Source of the DNA: Desulfobacteraceae bacterium
Lineage (GTDB): Bacteria > Desulfobacterota > Desulfobacteria > Desulfobacterales > Desulfobacteraceae
Length of the DNA stretch: 29,882 nucleotides
Direction of reading: 5' to 3'
NCBI GenBank assembly: GCA_003354055.1
Contig: PIVQ01000021.1
Coordinates: 1-29,882 of the forward strand
Shown: positions 1 to 6,813 of the stretch, in pieces
Layout: every line of letters starts with the position of its first letter
Numbering within the stretch: the first letter of the stretch is position 1
The notes under the pieces: generated by a model
What the model was told of the DNA's origin: nothing
Databases searched by the model: none
The model's input: only the letters and a program-made list of their open reading frames with translations
Position numbers and translations under genes: made by a program

Positions 1-270
1 GCCTATGAAAGTCCTGAGCCGGACCTGGCCTATCTGAACCGTCTGGCAGTGCTGCCGGCGTTTCAAAACAAAGGCTTGGGCAAAAAACTGGTAGATCATG
101 TAATTCTCCTGGCCGGGGCAGATGGAAAAAAGCAGATCAGCATCGGCATCATAAAGGCCCATGACGGGTTGAAGACCTGGTACGAGGGAATGGGATTTGT
201 ACCTTCGGGGACCAAGGTTTTTGACCATTTGCCTTTTGATGTTCAATTTATGATGTACCAGGTCCGTTGA
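1..270 (+). CDS. GNAT family N-acetyltransferase, C-terminal fragment
   Basis: The reading frame is open from the first base of the window to a TGA at 268-270, so the gene starts outside the window and only about 89 residues are seen. The segment LNRLAVLPAFQNKGLGKKLV is the classic GNAT strand-4/helix-3 signature: a hydrophobic strand followed by the Q-N-K-G-L-G pyrophosphate-binding loop that holds acetyl-CoA. The remainder (LKTWYEGMGF) fits the GNAT strand where a Y-x-x-x-G-F motif is typical. The family transfers an acetyl group from acetyl-CoA to an amine; the substrate cannot be told from this piece. A GTG at 49 could be misread as a start, but the motif begins upstream of it. The dehydrogenase gene follows after 18 bases, suggesting co-transcription. 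Confidence 0.8.
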   Translation, partial: AYESPEPDLAYLNRLAVLPAFQNKGLGKKLVDHVILLAGADGKKQISIGIIKAHDGLKTWYEGMGFVPSGTKVFDHLPFDVQFMMYQVR

Positions 271-288
271 CCAACCAAGGAAAGAAAA

Positions 289-1296
289 ATGAACCATTCA
301 GAAAAGGCCAAATTTGAAGAGATAAAGGTGCTGGTTACCCGGCAGTTTCCCAAAGTAGGTGTAGATATCCTGGCCGGGGAGGGGTTTAATCTGACCTGCT
401 GGCCAAAAGACCGGCCCATGACCTATGAAGAACTGAGTGAAAACGTAAAAGGCCACCAGGCCATTCTCTGCACCCTGACCGACCGCATTGACCAGGTACT
501 TGTTCGTGCCAATCCCCAGCTGGAAATCATCTCCCAGTTTGCCGTTGGGTTTGACAATATTGACGTTGATGCGGCAAGTGCCGCCAATATTCCCGTGGGG
601 TTTACCCCGGATGTGATGAGTGAGGCCACGGCAGACATCGCTTTCGGCCTGATGATCGCCACGGCCCGGAAGATGTTTTATCTCCATAAAACCATTTTAA
701 AGGGGGAGTGGGGGTATTTCAAACCCAGGGGAAATCTTGGCATGGAACTCCAGGGCAAAACCTTGGGGATCTTCGGCATGGGCCGCATCGGAATGAAGAT
801 GGCCCAGCGGTGCAGTGCCGCCTACGGCATGGACATCATTTATCACAACCGCAGCCGGAATGAAGAGGCTGATACCCTTCTCAATGCCCAATGGGTGGAA
901 TTTCCCGAACTTCTGGAGCGCAGCGACGTGGTTTCAGTTCATTCGGTTTTAAGCGCTGAAACTCGAGGAATATTCAACCGGGATACATTTTTGCGGATGA
1001 AGCCATCTGCTCTTTTTATCAATACGGCCAGGGGCCCCATTCATAACGAGCCTGATCTCCTGGCCGCACTAAAGGCCGAAGAGATCTGGGGCGCGGGTCT
1101 GGATGTCACAGACCCTGAACCCATGGACAAGGACCATCCCCTGCTGTCCATGGAAAATGTATCCGTGCTTCCCCATATCGGCTCCGGCACCCAAGAGGCA
1201 AGGGACAATATGTCCAGACTGGCTGCGGAAAACATTGCGGCATTCTATAACACCGGAACCCTTCCTCATATTGTGAATCCGCAGGTGCTTGCCTAA
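289..1296 (+). CDS. D-isomer-specific 2-hydroxyacid dehydrogenase (glyoxylate/hydroxypyruvate reductase-like)
   Basis: This is a 335-residue cytosolic NAD(P)-dependent oxidoreductase that interconverts 2-oxoacids and D-2-hydroxyacids. The Rossmann dinucleotide loop GMGRIG lies at residues 163-168. The three catalytic residues of the family are present: Arg248 in NTARGP, Glu277 in DPEP and His296 in LPHIG. The N-terminal catalytic half carries the usual VGFDNID segment near residue 86. Length is normal for the family. The ATG at 289 is preceded by AAGGAAAG at good spacing. It sits 18 bases after the acetyltransferase tail. The sequence resembles the glyoxylate/hydroxypyruvate/gluconate reductase branch more than D-lactate or phosphoglycerate dehydrogenase (no ACT domain), but the substrate is inferred only. 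Confidence 0.88.
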   Translation: MNHSEKAKFEEIKVLVTRQFPKVGVDILAGEGFNLTCWPKDRPMTYEELSENVKGHQAILCTLTDRIDQVLVRANPQLEIISQFAVGFDNIDVDAASAANIPVGFTPDVMSEATADIAFGLMIATARKMFYLHKTILKGEWGYFKPRGNLGMELQGKTLGIFGMGRIGMKMAQRCSAAYGMDIIYHNRSRNEEADTLLNAQWVEFPELLERSDVVSVHSVLSAETRGIFNRDTFLRMKPSALFINTARGPIHNEPDLLAALKAEEIWGAGLDVTDPEPMDKDHPLLSMENVSVLPHIGSGTQEARDNMSRLAAENIAAFYNTGTLPHIVNPQVLA

Positions 1297-1306
1297 GTCG
1301 GTGGAC

Positions 1307-1478
1307 ATGTTTAAGCAATGCAACAAATGCGGAGAGCAGTGGAAAACCAGGGATGGGTTTCTGTCTGACCGTGCTGTTGAGGTTTCCCGGCTACAAGGTT
1401 TACTTTGACACTTACCCTGAGACCCCGTATAATTTCTTCGAGTGCCAGACCGGCTGGATGACCCTGCCCAGATTATAA
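1307..1478 (+). pseudogene. Small zinc-ribbon protein gene split by a +1 frameshift
   Basis: An ATG at 1307, just after the dehydrogenase stop, opens a 33-codon frame that begins MFKQCNKCGEQWKTRDGFLS and stops at TGA 1406-1408. The adjacent frame (positions divisible by 3) continues from about 1383 as FPGYKVYFDTYPETPYNF, then FFECQTGW, to TAA 1476-1478. Joined by a +1 shift near 1382-1389 they give one protein of about 57 residues with an N-terminal CxxCG and a later Cys. From memory this matches a family of small deltaproteobacterial proteins with CxxCxxxW-TRDxFLSD followed by a GYQ/GYK segment. The junction lies at GAG GTT TCC CGG, where TCC-C could allow a +1 slip. A sequencing error, a true lesion or programmed shifting all remain possible. 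The match to the family is from memory. Confidence 0.5.
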
Positions 1479-1514
1479 ATTACCCCCACGGCGAATTATA
1501 ATTAAAAAAAGAAT

Positions 1515-2768
1515 ATGAGAAATACCAATAAAATTATCGTAAGCTTGCTTTATCTTTTGCTATTTTTCCTTCTCTCTTTTACCGGGGGAGCCGGGGCTGG
1601 CGAAAATATTAACGCCACGATCAGCTTCACTGAAGCTGAAAAAGCCTGGTTGCAGGAGCACCCGGTTATTCGCGTTGCAAATGAGATGGATTGGCCTCCT
1701 TTTGATTTTAACGAGTCCGGAACGCCTAAGGGCCTGGTTATTGATCATATAAGATTGCTGTCCGATAAAATTGGAATAAAAGTCGAATTTATCCACGGAT
1801 ATACCTGGTCTGAGCTTGTTTCGCTTTTCAAACAAAGAAAAATAGATGTGATGCCGGTCTTTTATCGGAATGATGAAAGACAAAGATATACTCTCTATAC
1901 AAAACCCTATTACAGGGGCAAACTAGGTGTTTTTACACGGACGGATGATGATTCCTGGAATGTCAGCCTGATCAATAAAAGGGTTGGAATGGAAAAGTCC
2001 CATGGGAGCATTCCCATCGTAAAGACGCTGATGCCTGAAATTATTCTCATGGAGTTTGATACCAAAAAAGAACTGGTCAGAAAACTTGCGACCAGACAAT
2101 TGGATGCCATCATCGGCAACCCCTTTGTCTTCTATTACATTGCCAAAGAAAGTCAGATCAACAACATCCAGCTCTCTAATTTTGTGAATATGACCGAGGA
2201 AGAGCAGCAAAAAACCTCTCTGCACATTGGCGTGCGAAACGACTGGCCCCTGCTGCATCAAATTTTATCAAAGGCCATGGAAACGGTTGGCGAGGCTGAA
2301 ATGACGGAGATCGAACGTAGATGGGCCGATGTAACAATTGTTAAGCCCGTCAACTGGACGCTTGTCTTTCAGGTCGCCTGTGTAATTGGTGTGATGGTCT
2401 TTTTGCTTTTCTGGCATAATCGAAAACTTAAATCCATGGTCGACTTAAAAACACGTGAATTAAAAATGCTCAACGATGAACTGGAGATGAAGGTCGACGA
2501 ACGGACAAAAGAACTCACTGAAGTAAATATGGAATTAAAAAAATCAATTGAAGAATTAAGAACGCTGCGCGGTATTCTTCCGATCTGTTCTGCGTGCAAG
2601 AAAATCCGAGATGACTCTGGATATTGGAATCAAATTGATGCATATATTGCAGAACATTCAGAAGCGGAGTTCAGCCATGGCATGTGCCCTGAGTGTGCAG
2701 AGGAACTTTATGGTGATCAGGACTGGTACATTAAATCAAAAAAGAAAAAATCTTCTAAGAAATCATAA
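1515..2768 (+). CDS. Membrane sensor: periplasmic solute-binding (SBP_bac_3) domain, TM helix, coiled coil, C-terminal four-Cys module
   Basis: This 417-residue protein has a signal sequence (residues 8-28), then an SBP_bac_3-type domain at about 45-275 (RVANEMDWPPFDF, GLVIDH and RKIDVMP are typical). One membrane helix at 281-301 follows, then a long charged coiled coil at about 303-350. The C-terminal module has LPICSACKKIRDDSGYW starting at 355 and ends with CPEC, giving cysteines 358, 361, 391 and 394 spaced as a zinc-binding CxxC...CxxC. There is no histidine kinase, GGDEF, EAL or HTH domain, so the Cys module is presumably the output or partner-binding part. The tail is Lys-rich. The same module ends the PAS protein at 19950-21104. 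The ATG is preceded by an A-rich stretch with only a weak ribosome site. Domain calls are firm; the ligand and signalling route are unknown. Confidence 0.8.
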   Translation: MRNTNKIIVSLLYLLLFFLLSFTGGAGAGENINATISFTEAEKAWLQEHPVIRVANEMDWPPFDFNESGTPKGLVIDHIRLLSDKIGIKVEFIHGYTWSELVSLFKQRKIDVMPVFYRNDERQRYTLYTKPYYRGKLGVFTRTDDDSWNVSLINKRVGMEKSHGSIPIVKTLMPEIILMEFDTKKELVRKLATRQLDAIIGNPFVFYYIAKESQINNIQLSNFVNMTEEEQQKTSLHIGVRNDWPLLHQILSKAMETVGEAEMTEIERRWADVTIVKPVNWTLVFQVACVIGVMVFLLFWHNRKLKSMVDLKTRELKMLNDELEMKVDERTKELTEVNMELKKSIEELRTLRGILPICSACKKIRDDSGYWNQIDAYIAEHSEAEFSHGMCPECAEELYGDQDWYIKSKKKKSSKKS

Positions 2769-2850
2769 CCTACCACTTTTCGCAATCACGCGTTTTGAAA
2801 AAGTACAATTGCTCATCCGCTCTTTTTTTCCATTTGGTATGGGGCGGAGG

Positions 2851-2874
2851 GTGCGCCGAACATGTTCGGCGCAC
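2851..2874. repeat. Perfect 24-base palindrome between convergent genes
   Basis: The sequence reads GTGCGCCGAACA followed by its exact reverse complement, with no mismatch over 24 bases. It lies 83 bases after the stop of the sensor gene (plus strand) and 19 bases past the stop of the 59-residue Cys protein (minus strand). The convergent position suggests a bidirectional transcription stop. However, neither side has a directly adjoining T run, so it is not a textbook intrinsic terminator. A protein-binding palindrome is the alternative. The GAACATGTTC core does not match the LexA Cheo box, because its spacing is too short. Confidence 0.55.
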
Positions 2875-2892
2875 AAGTTCTCACTATCCTTA

Positions 2893-3072
2893 TCAGCACC
2901 CACATCCGCAGCCGGTATTTTTCTGCTCTTTTTTTTCAGGCTGCTTTTCTGAAGTTTTTTCTTTCGGATTTGATTCAATGTCAGAAACCTCTTCAAATTC
3001 AACCGAACAGCAGCTTGATTTATTCCCACCAAAAAGTTTTCCAAAAATACCTGATTTCTTTTCTTTAGCCAT
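2893..3072 (-). CDS. Small Cys-rich protein (LFGG-CC, C-terminal CGCGC), permease partner
   Basis: This is an intact 59-codon gene, read on the minus strand from ATG 3072-3070 to TGA 2895-2893. The product begins MAKEKKSGIFGKLFGGNKSS, followed by a vicinal Cys21-Cys22 and VEFEEV. A Lys/Glu-rich linker follows, and the protein ends TGCGCGC with Cys55, 57 and 59. A good ribosome site (AAGGA, about 8 bases away) supports the start. It begins 43 bases after the permease stop and has no terminator between them, so it is probably the last gene of that operon. No signal peptide or membrane segment is seen; the protein should be a soluble thiol-rich peptide. From memory, short LFGG...CC proteins occur next to PF03773 permeases in other anaerobes. 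A role in binding or handing over a thiophilic metal or metalloid is inference. Confidence 0.75.
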   Translation of the reverse strand: MAKEKKSGIFGKLFGGNKSSCCSVEFEEVSDIESNPKEKTSEKQPEKKEQKNTGCGCGC

Positions 3073-3115
3073 TGTATTTTTCCTTCATTTAATATTGGTT
3101 GTCGTAAATTAATTT

Positions 3116-4009
3116 CTATACAGACATCATGTTAAACACATAGCCACCAATCACAGCGGTTGAGAAAATAACAACCACAATGGCGGATACCAGACGTTTT
3201 TTGAAGATGCTTGCCAGCATGCTCATTTCAGGAATCGCCATCCCGGCTCCACCAACTATGAGAGCAATCACAGCACCGAGGCTCATCCCCTTCTGAGAAA
3301 GCGCCAAACCGATGGGGATAGCTGTTTCCGCACGGATGTACAGGGGAATACCCACAAGGGCAGCCGCAGGAATTGCAAACGGATTGTCCGGGCCTGCTAA
3401 TTTGACGACAACGTCTTGTGGCAGGTATCCATAAATACCTGCTCCGATCCCCACTCCGATTATCAGGAAAGGGAGTACTGCTTTAAAATCACTCCAAGCA
3501 GATGCAAAAGCAGTTTTAAATTTCCCTTTGAATGTTAAGGGGATGGCATTCTCGTTTTCACTTTTATTTTTCAGTCGGACATTTTTTACGTGACCTGCAT
3601 AACCTGCTTTTTCAAGTATTACACCGAATATAACCGATGCGGTGAAGGTAACGATTCCATATGTGAGGCATGCTTTTATGCCCATGAGCGCGGCAATCAT
3701 GCTCAAAATAATGGGATTCAAAATAGGGGATGCTATTACAAATGACATTACCGGGCCGAAAGGCGCTCCTGCCTTCAAAAGCCCAAGGGTCATGGGGATT
3801 GTGGAGCAAGCGCAAAAAGGAGTCAATGCCCCTATTAGCGCACCAAGAAAATTCCCTATAATTCCTCGCCTCGAAAGCCAGCTTTTGAGCTTATCCTGAG
3901 GAATGTACATGAGAATGATCCCGACTATTGTGCTGATTCCGAGGAATAGAACCGTCAGCTCCGCACTTATAATTAAAAAGTATTCTATCGTTTTTGTGAG
4001 CGTATTCAT
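3116..4009 (-). CDS. PF03773-type permease with CACS motif (ArsP/YraQ-like)
   Basis: This 297-residue inner-membrane protein has about eight hydrophobic helices. The diagnostic family motif TPFCACSTIP occurs at residues 63-72 (Cys66, Cys68). A second conserved stretch is SFVIASPILNPIILSM, and a third near the C terminus is VGGAGMAIPEMSML. Members of PF03773 include ArsP, an exporter of trivalent organoarsenicals, and uncharacterised permeases found beside ArsR regulators. Length is normal. Context supports metalloid or thiophilic-metal efflux: an ArsR gene lies upstream on the same strand and the Cys-rich peptide lies downstream. Two palindromic elements lie in the 213-base gap upstream of the start. 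The exact substrate cannot be deduced. The ATG at 4009 begins MNTLTKTIEYFL directly before the first helix. Confidence 0.85.
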   Translation of the reverse strand: MNTLTKTIEYFLIISAELTVLFLGISTIVGIILMYIPQDKLKSWLSRRGIIGNFLGALIGALTPFCACSTIPMTLGLLKAGAPFGPVMSFVIASPILNPIILSMIAALMGIKACLTYGIVTFTASVIFGVILEKAGYAGHVKNVRLKNKSENENAIPLTFKGKFKTAFASAWSDFKAVLPFLIIGVGIGAGIYGYLPQDVVVKLAGPDNPFAIPAAALVGIPLYIRAETAIPIGLALSQKGMSLGAVIALIVGGAGMAIPEMSMLASIFKKRLVSAIVVVIFSTAVIGGYVFNMMSV

Positions 4010-4041
4010 GTTTAGTATCCTAATAGTTATATTTGGTATTT

Positions 4042-4065
4042 ATATTTCTAGAAAAATAGAAATAT
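4042..4065. promoter_or_regulatory. Inverted repeat in the permease leader
   Basis: ATATTTCTA (4042-4050) and TAGAAATAT (4057-4065) are perfect 9-base inverted arms separated by GAAAAA. The element lies 33-56 bases upstream of the permease start. It could be a regulator site or an mRNA leader hairpin. Its sequence differs from the two ATTATT-type operators nearby, so a separate role is possible. Confidence 0.4.
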
Positions 4066-4158
4066 GGTTTTCAAAAAAAAGCGACTGAATTGCCGCTTGT
4101 CGTATTGTTCTTTTCAATCACTTAAAGAAACGTTTCTATTCTGCTCTCCGCATTGTTT

Positions 4159-4174
4159 ATTATTTTAGAATAAT
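4159..4174. promoter_or_regulatory. Putative ArsR operator upstream of the permease
   Basis: ATTATTTTAGAATAAT is a 16-base palindrome with one central mismatch pair. It lies 150 bases upstream of the permease start, in the 213-base gap between arsR and the permease. The exact reverse complement of these 16 bases occurs at 4560-4575, upstream of arsR. Two copies next to exactly the two transcription starts expected for an autoregulated ArsR system make this the best operator candidate. Confidence 0.5.
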
Positions 4175-4222
4175 CGAAATATACCTTTAAAAAAATCACC
4201 CCATAATCGTACTCCATATTAT

Positions 4223-4522
4223 TTATTTATCGCATTTAACTCCGGTACAGCACTCTTGCTGAAGAAAGTCGATTAATTCATTCAAAGCATCGTACTGCGG
4301 TATGCAATAAAGAGTTCGACTTTCTCGGACCTGTTTGATAAGGCCAACTGACACAAGACGACGTATATGATGGGACAAGGTCGATCCTGGTACATTCAGT
4401 TCTTTCTGAATTTCTCCTACGGCTGCACCATCATGGCCTGCCTTTACCAGATATCTAAACACTGCAAGTCTTGTAGTGTTGCCCAACTCTGCTAATCTTT
4501 TTGCTGCGTCTTCGTGTTTCAT
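4223..4522 (-). CDS. ArsR/SmtB-family transcriptional repressor
   Basis: This 99-residue winged-helix regulator begins MKHEDAAKRLAELGNTTRLA, a standard ArsR N terminus. The recognition region is ELNVPGSTLSHHIRRL (41-56), followed by the wing. Cysteines are Cys73 and a C-terminal cluster Cys91-Cys92 and Cys97 (CCTGVKC). The classical ELCVCDL arsenic site in helix 3 is absent, so the inducer probably binds the C-terminal thiols. The frame is open upstream to 4618, but that longer form would place the operator-like palindrome at 4560-4575 inside the gene and add a non-conserved extension. The ATG at 4522 is therefore preferred, although no strong ribosome site is seen. It is the first gene of the minus-strand cassette and diverges from the PurF-like gene. 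Confidence 0.85.
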   Translation of the reverse strand: MKHEDAAKRLAELGNTTRLAVFRYLVKAGHDGAAVGEIQKELNVPGSTLSHHIRRLVSVGLIKQVRESRTLYCIPQYDALNELIDFLQQECCTGVKCDK

Positions 4523-4559
4523 GTCTGCAATATAAATGGTATTTAACAAGCCGTCAACC

Positions 4560-4575
4560 ATTATTCTAAAATAAT
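4560..4575. promoter_or_regulatory. Putative ArsR operator upstream of arsR
   Basis: ATTATTCTAAAATAAT is the exact reverse complement of the element at 4159-4174. It lies 38 bases upstream of the chosen arsR start and 141 bases upstream of the divergent PurF-like gene. It could therefore control arsR alone or both directions. Confidence 0.5.
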
Positions 4576-4715
4576 AGAAATAATGATTATGCCCGCTGTT
4601 TTCCAATAACTGTGCCACTTATTTGTTTGACATCTTAAATTATAACTATTAATTGATCATATCGGTAAAGGAAAAGAATGATCAGCATTTAATTACAAGA
4701 CAAAGAGAGAGAAAA

Positions 4716-6119
4716 ATGGGTGGTTTTTTTGGTTGTGCCTCACAGCAGGATTGCAATAAAGAACTTTTTTATGGAACTGATTACCTGTCCCATCTGGGGA
4801 CCAAGCGTGGTGGAATTGCCACAGTAGACAAAAATGAATTCCACAGGACAATCCATAGTCTTGAAAATGCATACTTTCGATCAAAATTTGAATCTGACAT
4901 TGATAAATTGACAGGAAATATGGGTATTGGTGTCATCAGCGATACAGATTCCCAACCGATTCTCATCCATTCTCATCTCGGCAAATTTGCAGTGGTTACC
5001 GTTGGGAAAATCGCTAACCTTGATGAACTGACTCAGGAGGCATTTTCAAAAAATATCCATTTTGCAGAATCCAGCCAGGGTGATATCAACCCCTCAGAAC
5101 TTGTTGCCATTCTAATCAGCCAGAAAGGATCATTTGAGGAAGGCATCTCAAATGCACAGGCAAAAATTAAAGGTTCCTGTTCTATGTTGGTGCTGACGTC
5201 AACAGGTATCTTTGCAGCAAGGGACAAGTTGGGACGAACCCCTATCATTATCGGCAAAAGAGACAATGCCTTTGCTGCCAGTTCCGAATCATCTACTTTT
5301 TCCAACCTTGGGTTTGAAACTGACTATTATCTTGGCCCCAATGAAATTGTTAAGATGACACCCGATGGGTATGAACAGGTTCAGGCGCCTGGAGATAAAA
5401 TGCAGGTTTGCTCATTTCTATGGGTCTATTACGGGTATCCTGTCTCCAGTTATGAAGGCATTAACACGGAACAAGTCCGATACAATTGCGGAACCGCCCT
5501 GGCCAAAAGAGAGACATCTGCTGCCGATCTTGTTGCCGGTATTCCGGATTCCGGCATTGGTCATGCCATCGGGTTTGCGAATGAAAGCAAAATCCCCTAT
5601 ATGCGACCCTATGTTAAATATACACCGACCTGGCCTAGAAGTTTTATGCCCCAAAACCAGGAGATGCGTGATCTTGTGGCACGAATGAAATTAATTCCCA
5701 TCAGGGAAATAATTCAGGGAAAGAGCATTATTTTTTGTGATGATTCTGTTGTTCGGGGCACCCAGCTTAGAGACAATACAGAGATATTGTACGAATATGG
5801 TGCAAAAGATGTTCACATGAGAATCGCCTGTCCATGCCTGATTCATCCGTGTGAATACCTCAATTTTTCAACATCCAGATCAACGCTTGATCTGGCAGGT
5901 AGAAAGGCCATCTATAAAATTGAAGGCACTGAAGATACAGACCTCACTGATTATGCCATTGATGGCTCAGATAAACATAAAGCCATGATTGCAAAAATCA
6001 TTGATGAACTCAGCCTGACCAGCCTTAGGTATCAGAAGCTGGATGATCTGGTCACTGCCATTGGCATGCCCAAAGAAAAGTTGTGTACCCATTGCTGGGA
6101 TGGCTCCAGCTACTTTTAG
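4716..6119 (+). CDS. Amidophosphoribosyltransferase-like (PurF-like) protein lacking the N-terminal nucleophilic Cys
   Basis: From the ATG at 4716 (preceded by GAGAGAG) the protein has 467 residues, normal for PurF. It has an Ntn-hydrolase glutaminase-like half and a C-terminal phosphoribosyltransferase half. The PRPP loop is intact: IIFCDDSVVRGT at about 338-349. In PurF the processed or initiator-exposed Cys begins a C-G-I/V-x-G motif. Here the start is MGGFFGCASQQDC, so Gly2 occupies the nucleophile position and the nearest cysteines are 7 and 13. TDYLSHLGTKRGGIAT matches the region where PurF has the HRGQ-GAG signature. From memory a similar MGGFFG variant exists in Bacteroidota as a PurF paralogue. 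It could use free ammonia, a different amine, or have a non-purine role. The frame is open from 4653, but the MGGFFG start is the conserved one. No purine-synthesis genes adjoin. Confidence 0.8.
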   Translation: MGGFFGCASQQDCNKELFYGTDYLSHLGTKRGGIATVDKNEFHRTIHSLENAYFRSKFESDIDKLTGNMGIGVISDTDSQPILIHSHLGKFAVVTVGKIANLDELTQEAFSKNIHFAESSQGDINPSELVAILISQKGSFEEGISNAQAKIKGSCSMLVLTSTGIFAARDKLGRTPIIIGKRDNAFAASSESSTFSNLGFETDYYLGPNEIVKMTPDGYEQVQAPGDKMQVCSFLWVYYGYPVSSYEGINTEQVRYNCGTALAKRETSAADLVAGIPDSGIGHAIGFANESKIPYMRPYVKYTPTWPRSFMPQNQEMRDLVARMKLIPIREIIQGKSIIFCDDSVVRGTQLRDNTEILYEYGAKDVHMRIACPCLIHPCEYLNFSTSRSTLDLAGRKAIYKIEGTEDTDLTDYAIDGSDKHKAMIAKIIDELSLTSLRYQKLDDLVTAIGMPKEKLCTHCWDGSSYF

Positions 6120-6162
6120 AGTACATAAGGATCGGCTCCAAAATTATTTGATCTTTTGTTTT

Positions 6163-6187
6163 CAAAATCCCTAGTTGGGGTCTTTTG
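6163..6187 (+). terminator. Possible terminator after the PurF-like gene
   Basis: CAAAA-TCCC and GGGG-TCTTTTG form an imperfect stem with one bulge and an AGTT-type loop, 44 bases after the stop codon. The downstream side is T-rich only in part. The rest of the 208-base gap holds a second, weaker pair of A/T- and G/C-runs and no clear promoter motif. Confidence 0.3.
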
Positions 6188-6327
6188 TAAAAATACCCAT
6201 TTAAGGGGTTTTGGAAACAAGTTTCTGCCCTTCAGGGTATTTAGATCAAGTTATTTTGTAACGATTCCTAAGCTATAGAAGAGCGTTCGAGTCGTTCATT
6301 TGGCTAACTACAAAAGGAGATTCACCG

Positions 6328-6744
6328 ATGACACGTATGTGCAGAATTCTGATCACAGTCTTGTTCTTTGTCTTTCTTGTTTCTGGTTGCAGTTCAGACG
6401 GCAGCAGTGAGGCTAAATCAATTATGAACGATCAGGCTAAAGTTACTGAAGACTATGTAAATGGTCTGGCAGATGCGAAAAGTGCTGATGATGTGGTTGA
6501 TACCATTGAAAATTACACAAAAGGCATGAAGAAATTAATTCCTGAGCTGCAGGAATTTCAGAAAAACTACCCGGAGTATATGCAGGGTAAAATGCCCGAG
6601 GAGATGGAGGCCGATACCAAAAGATTAGAAGCGGCGTCTGCAAGGATACCGGCAGCCATGATGAAGGTGACCCAGTATATGATGGACGGCAAGGTCCAAG
6701 CGGCCATGGCACAAATGGGCGAAGAAATGAACAAACTTCAATAG
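6328..6744 (+). CDS. Small lipoprotein, function unknown
   Basis: This 138-residue protein has a lipoprotein signal: a hydrophobic segment ILITVLFFVFLVSGC with the lipobox Cys at position 21. The mature part is almost wholly helical and charged, with many Met and Lys/Glu residues (KGMKKLIPELQEFQ, MAQMGEEMNK), and no further Cys. The start is supported by AAAGGAG eight bases before the ATG. It stands alone between the PurF-like gene and the convergent MscS gene. I do not recognise a named family. The composition suggests a small alpha-helical periplasmic protein anchored to a membrane. Confidence 0.75.
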   Translation: MTRMCRILITVLFFVFLVSGCSSDGSSEAKSIMNDQAKVTEDYVNGLADAKSADDVVDTIENYTKGMKKLIPELQEFQKNYPEYMQGKMPEEMEADTKRLEAASARIPAAMMKVTQYMMDGKVQAAMAQMGEEMNKLQ

Positions 6745-6813
6745 CGGCTGAACCAGTGCCGGTGCAGTGCATACCTGCCCGGCACAGGATTAATTCATCT
6801 CCAAAGACTAAGG

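Noticed and set aside
2856..2870. GAACATGTTC as a LexA (SOS) box
   Set aside because: The spacing between half-sites is two bases shorter than the Cheo box, and no SOS gene adjoins.
2929..2936. Possible frameshift at the run of eight A in the Cys-peptide gene
   Set aside because: Base-by-base translation shows the frame passes through the run intact (GAA AAA AAA GAG) to the CGCGC tail.
2763..3112. Longer frames crossing the 59-residue gene on both strands
   Set aside because: They lack ribosome sites and family character; the 59-codon minus-strand frame explains the region.
4523..4618. The 131-residue form of the ArsR protein
   Set aside because: It adds a non-conserved extension and would contain the operator-like palindrome.
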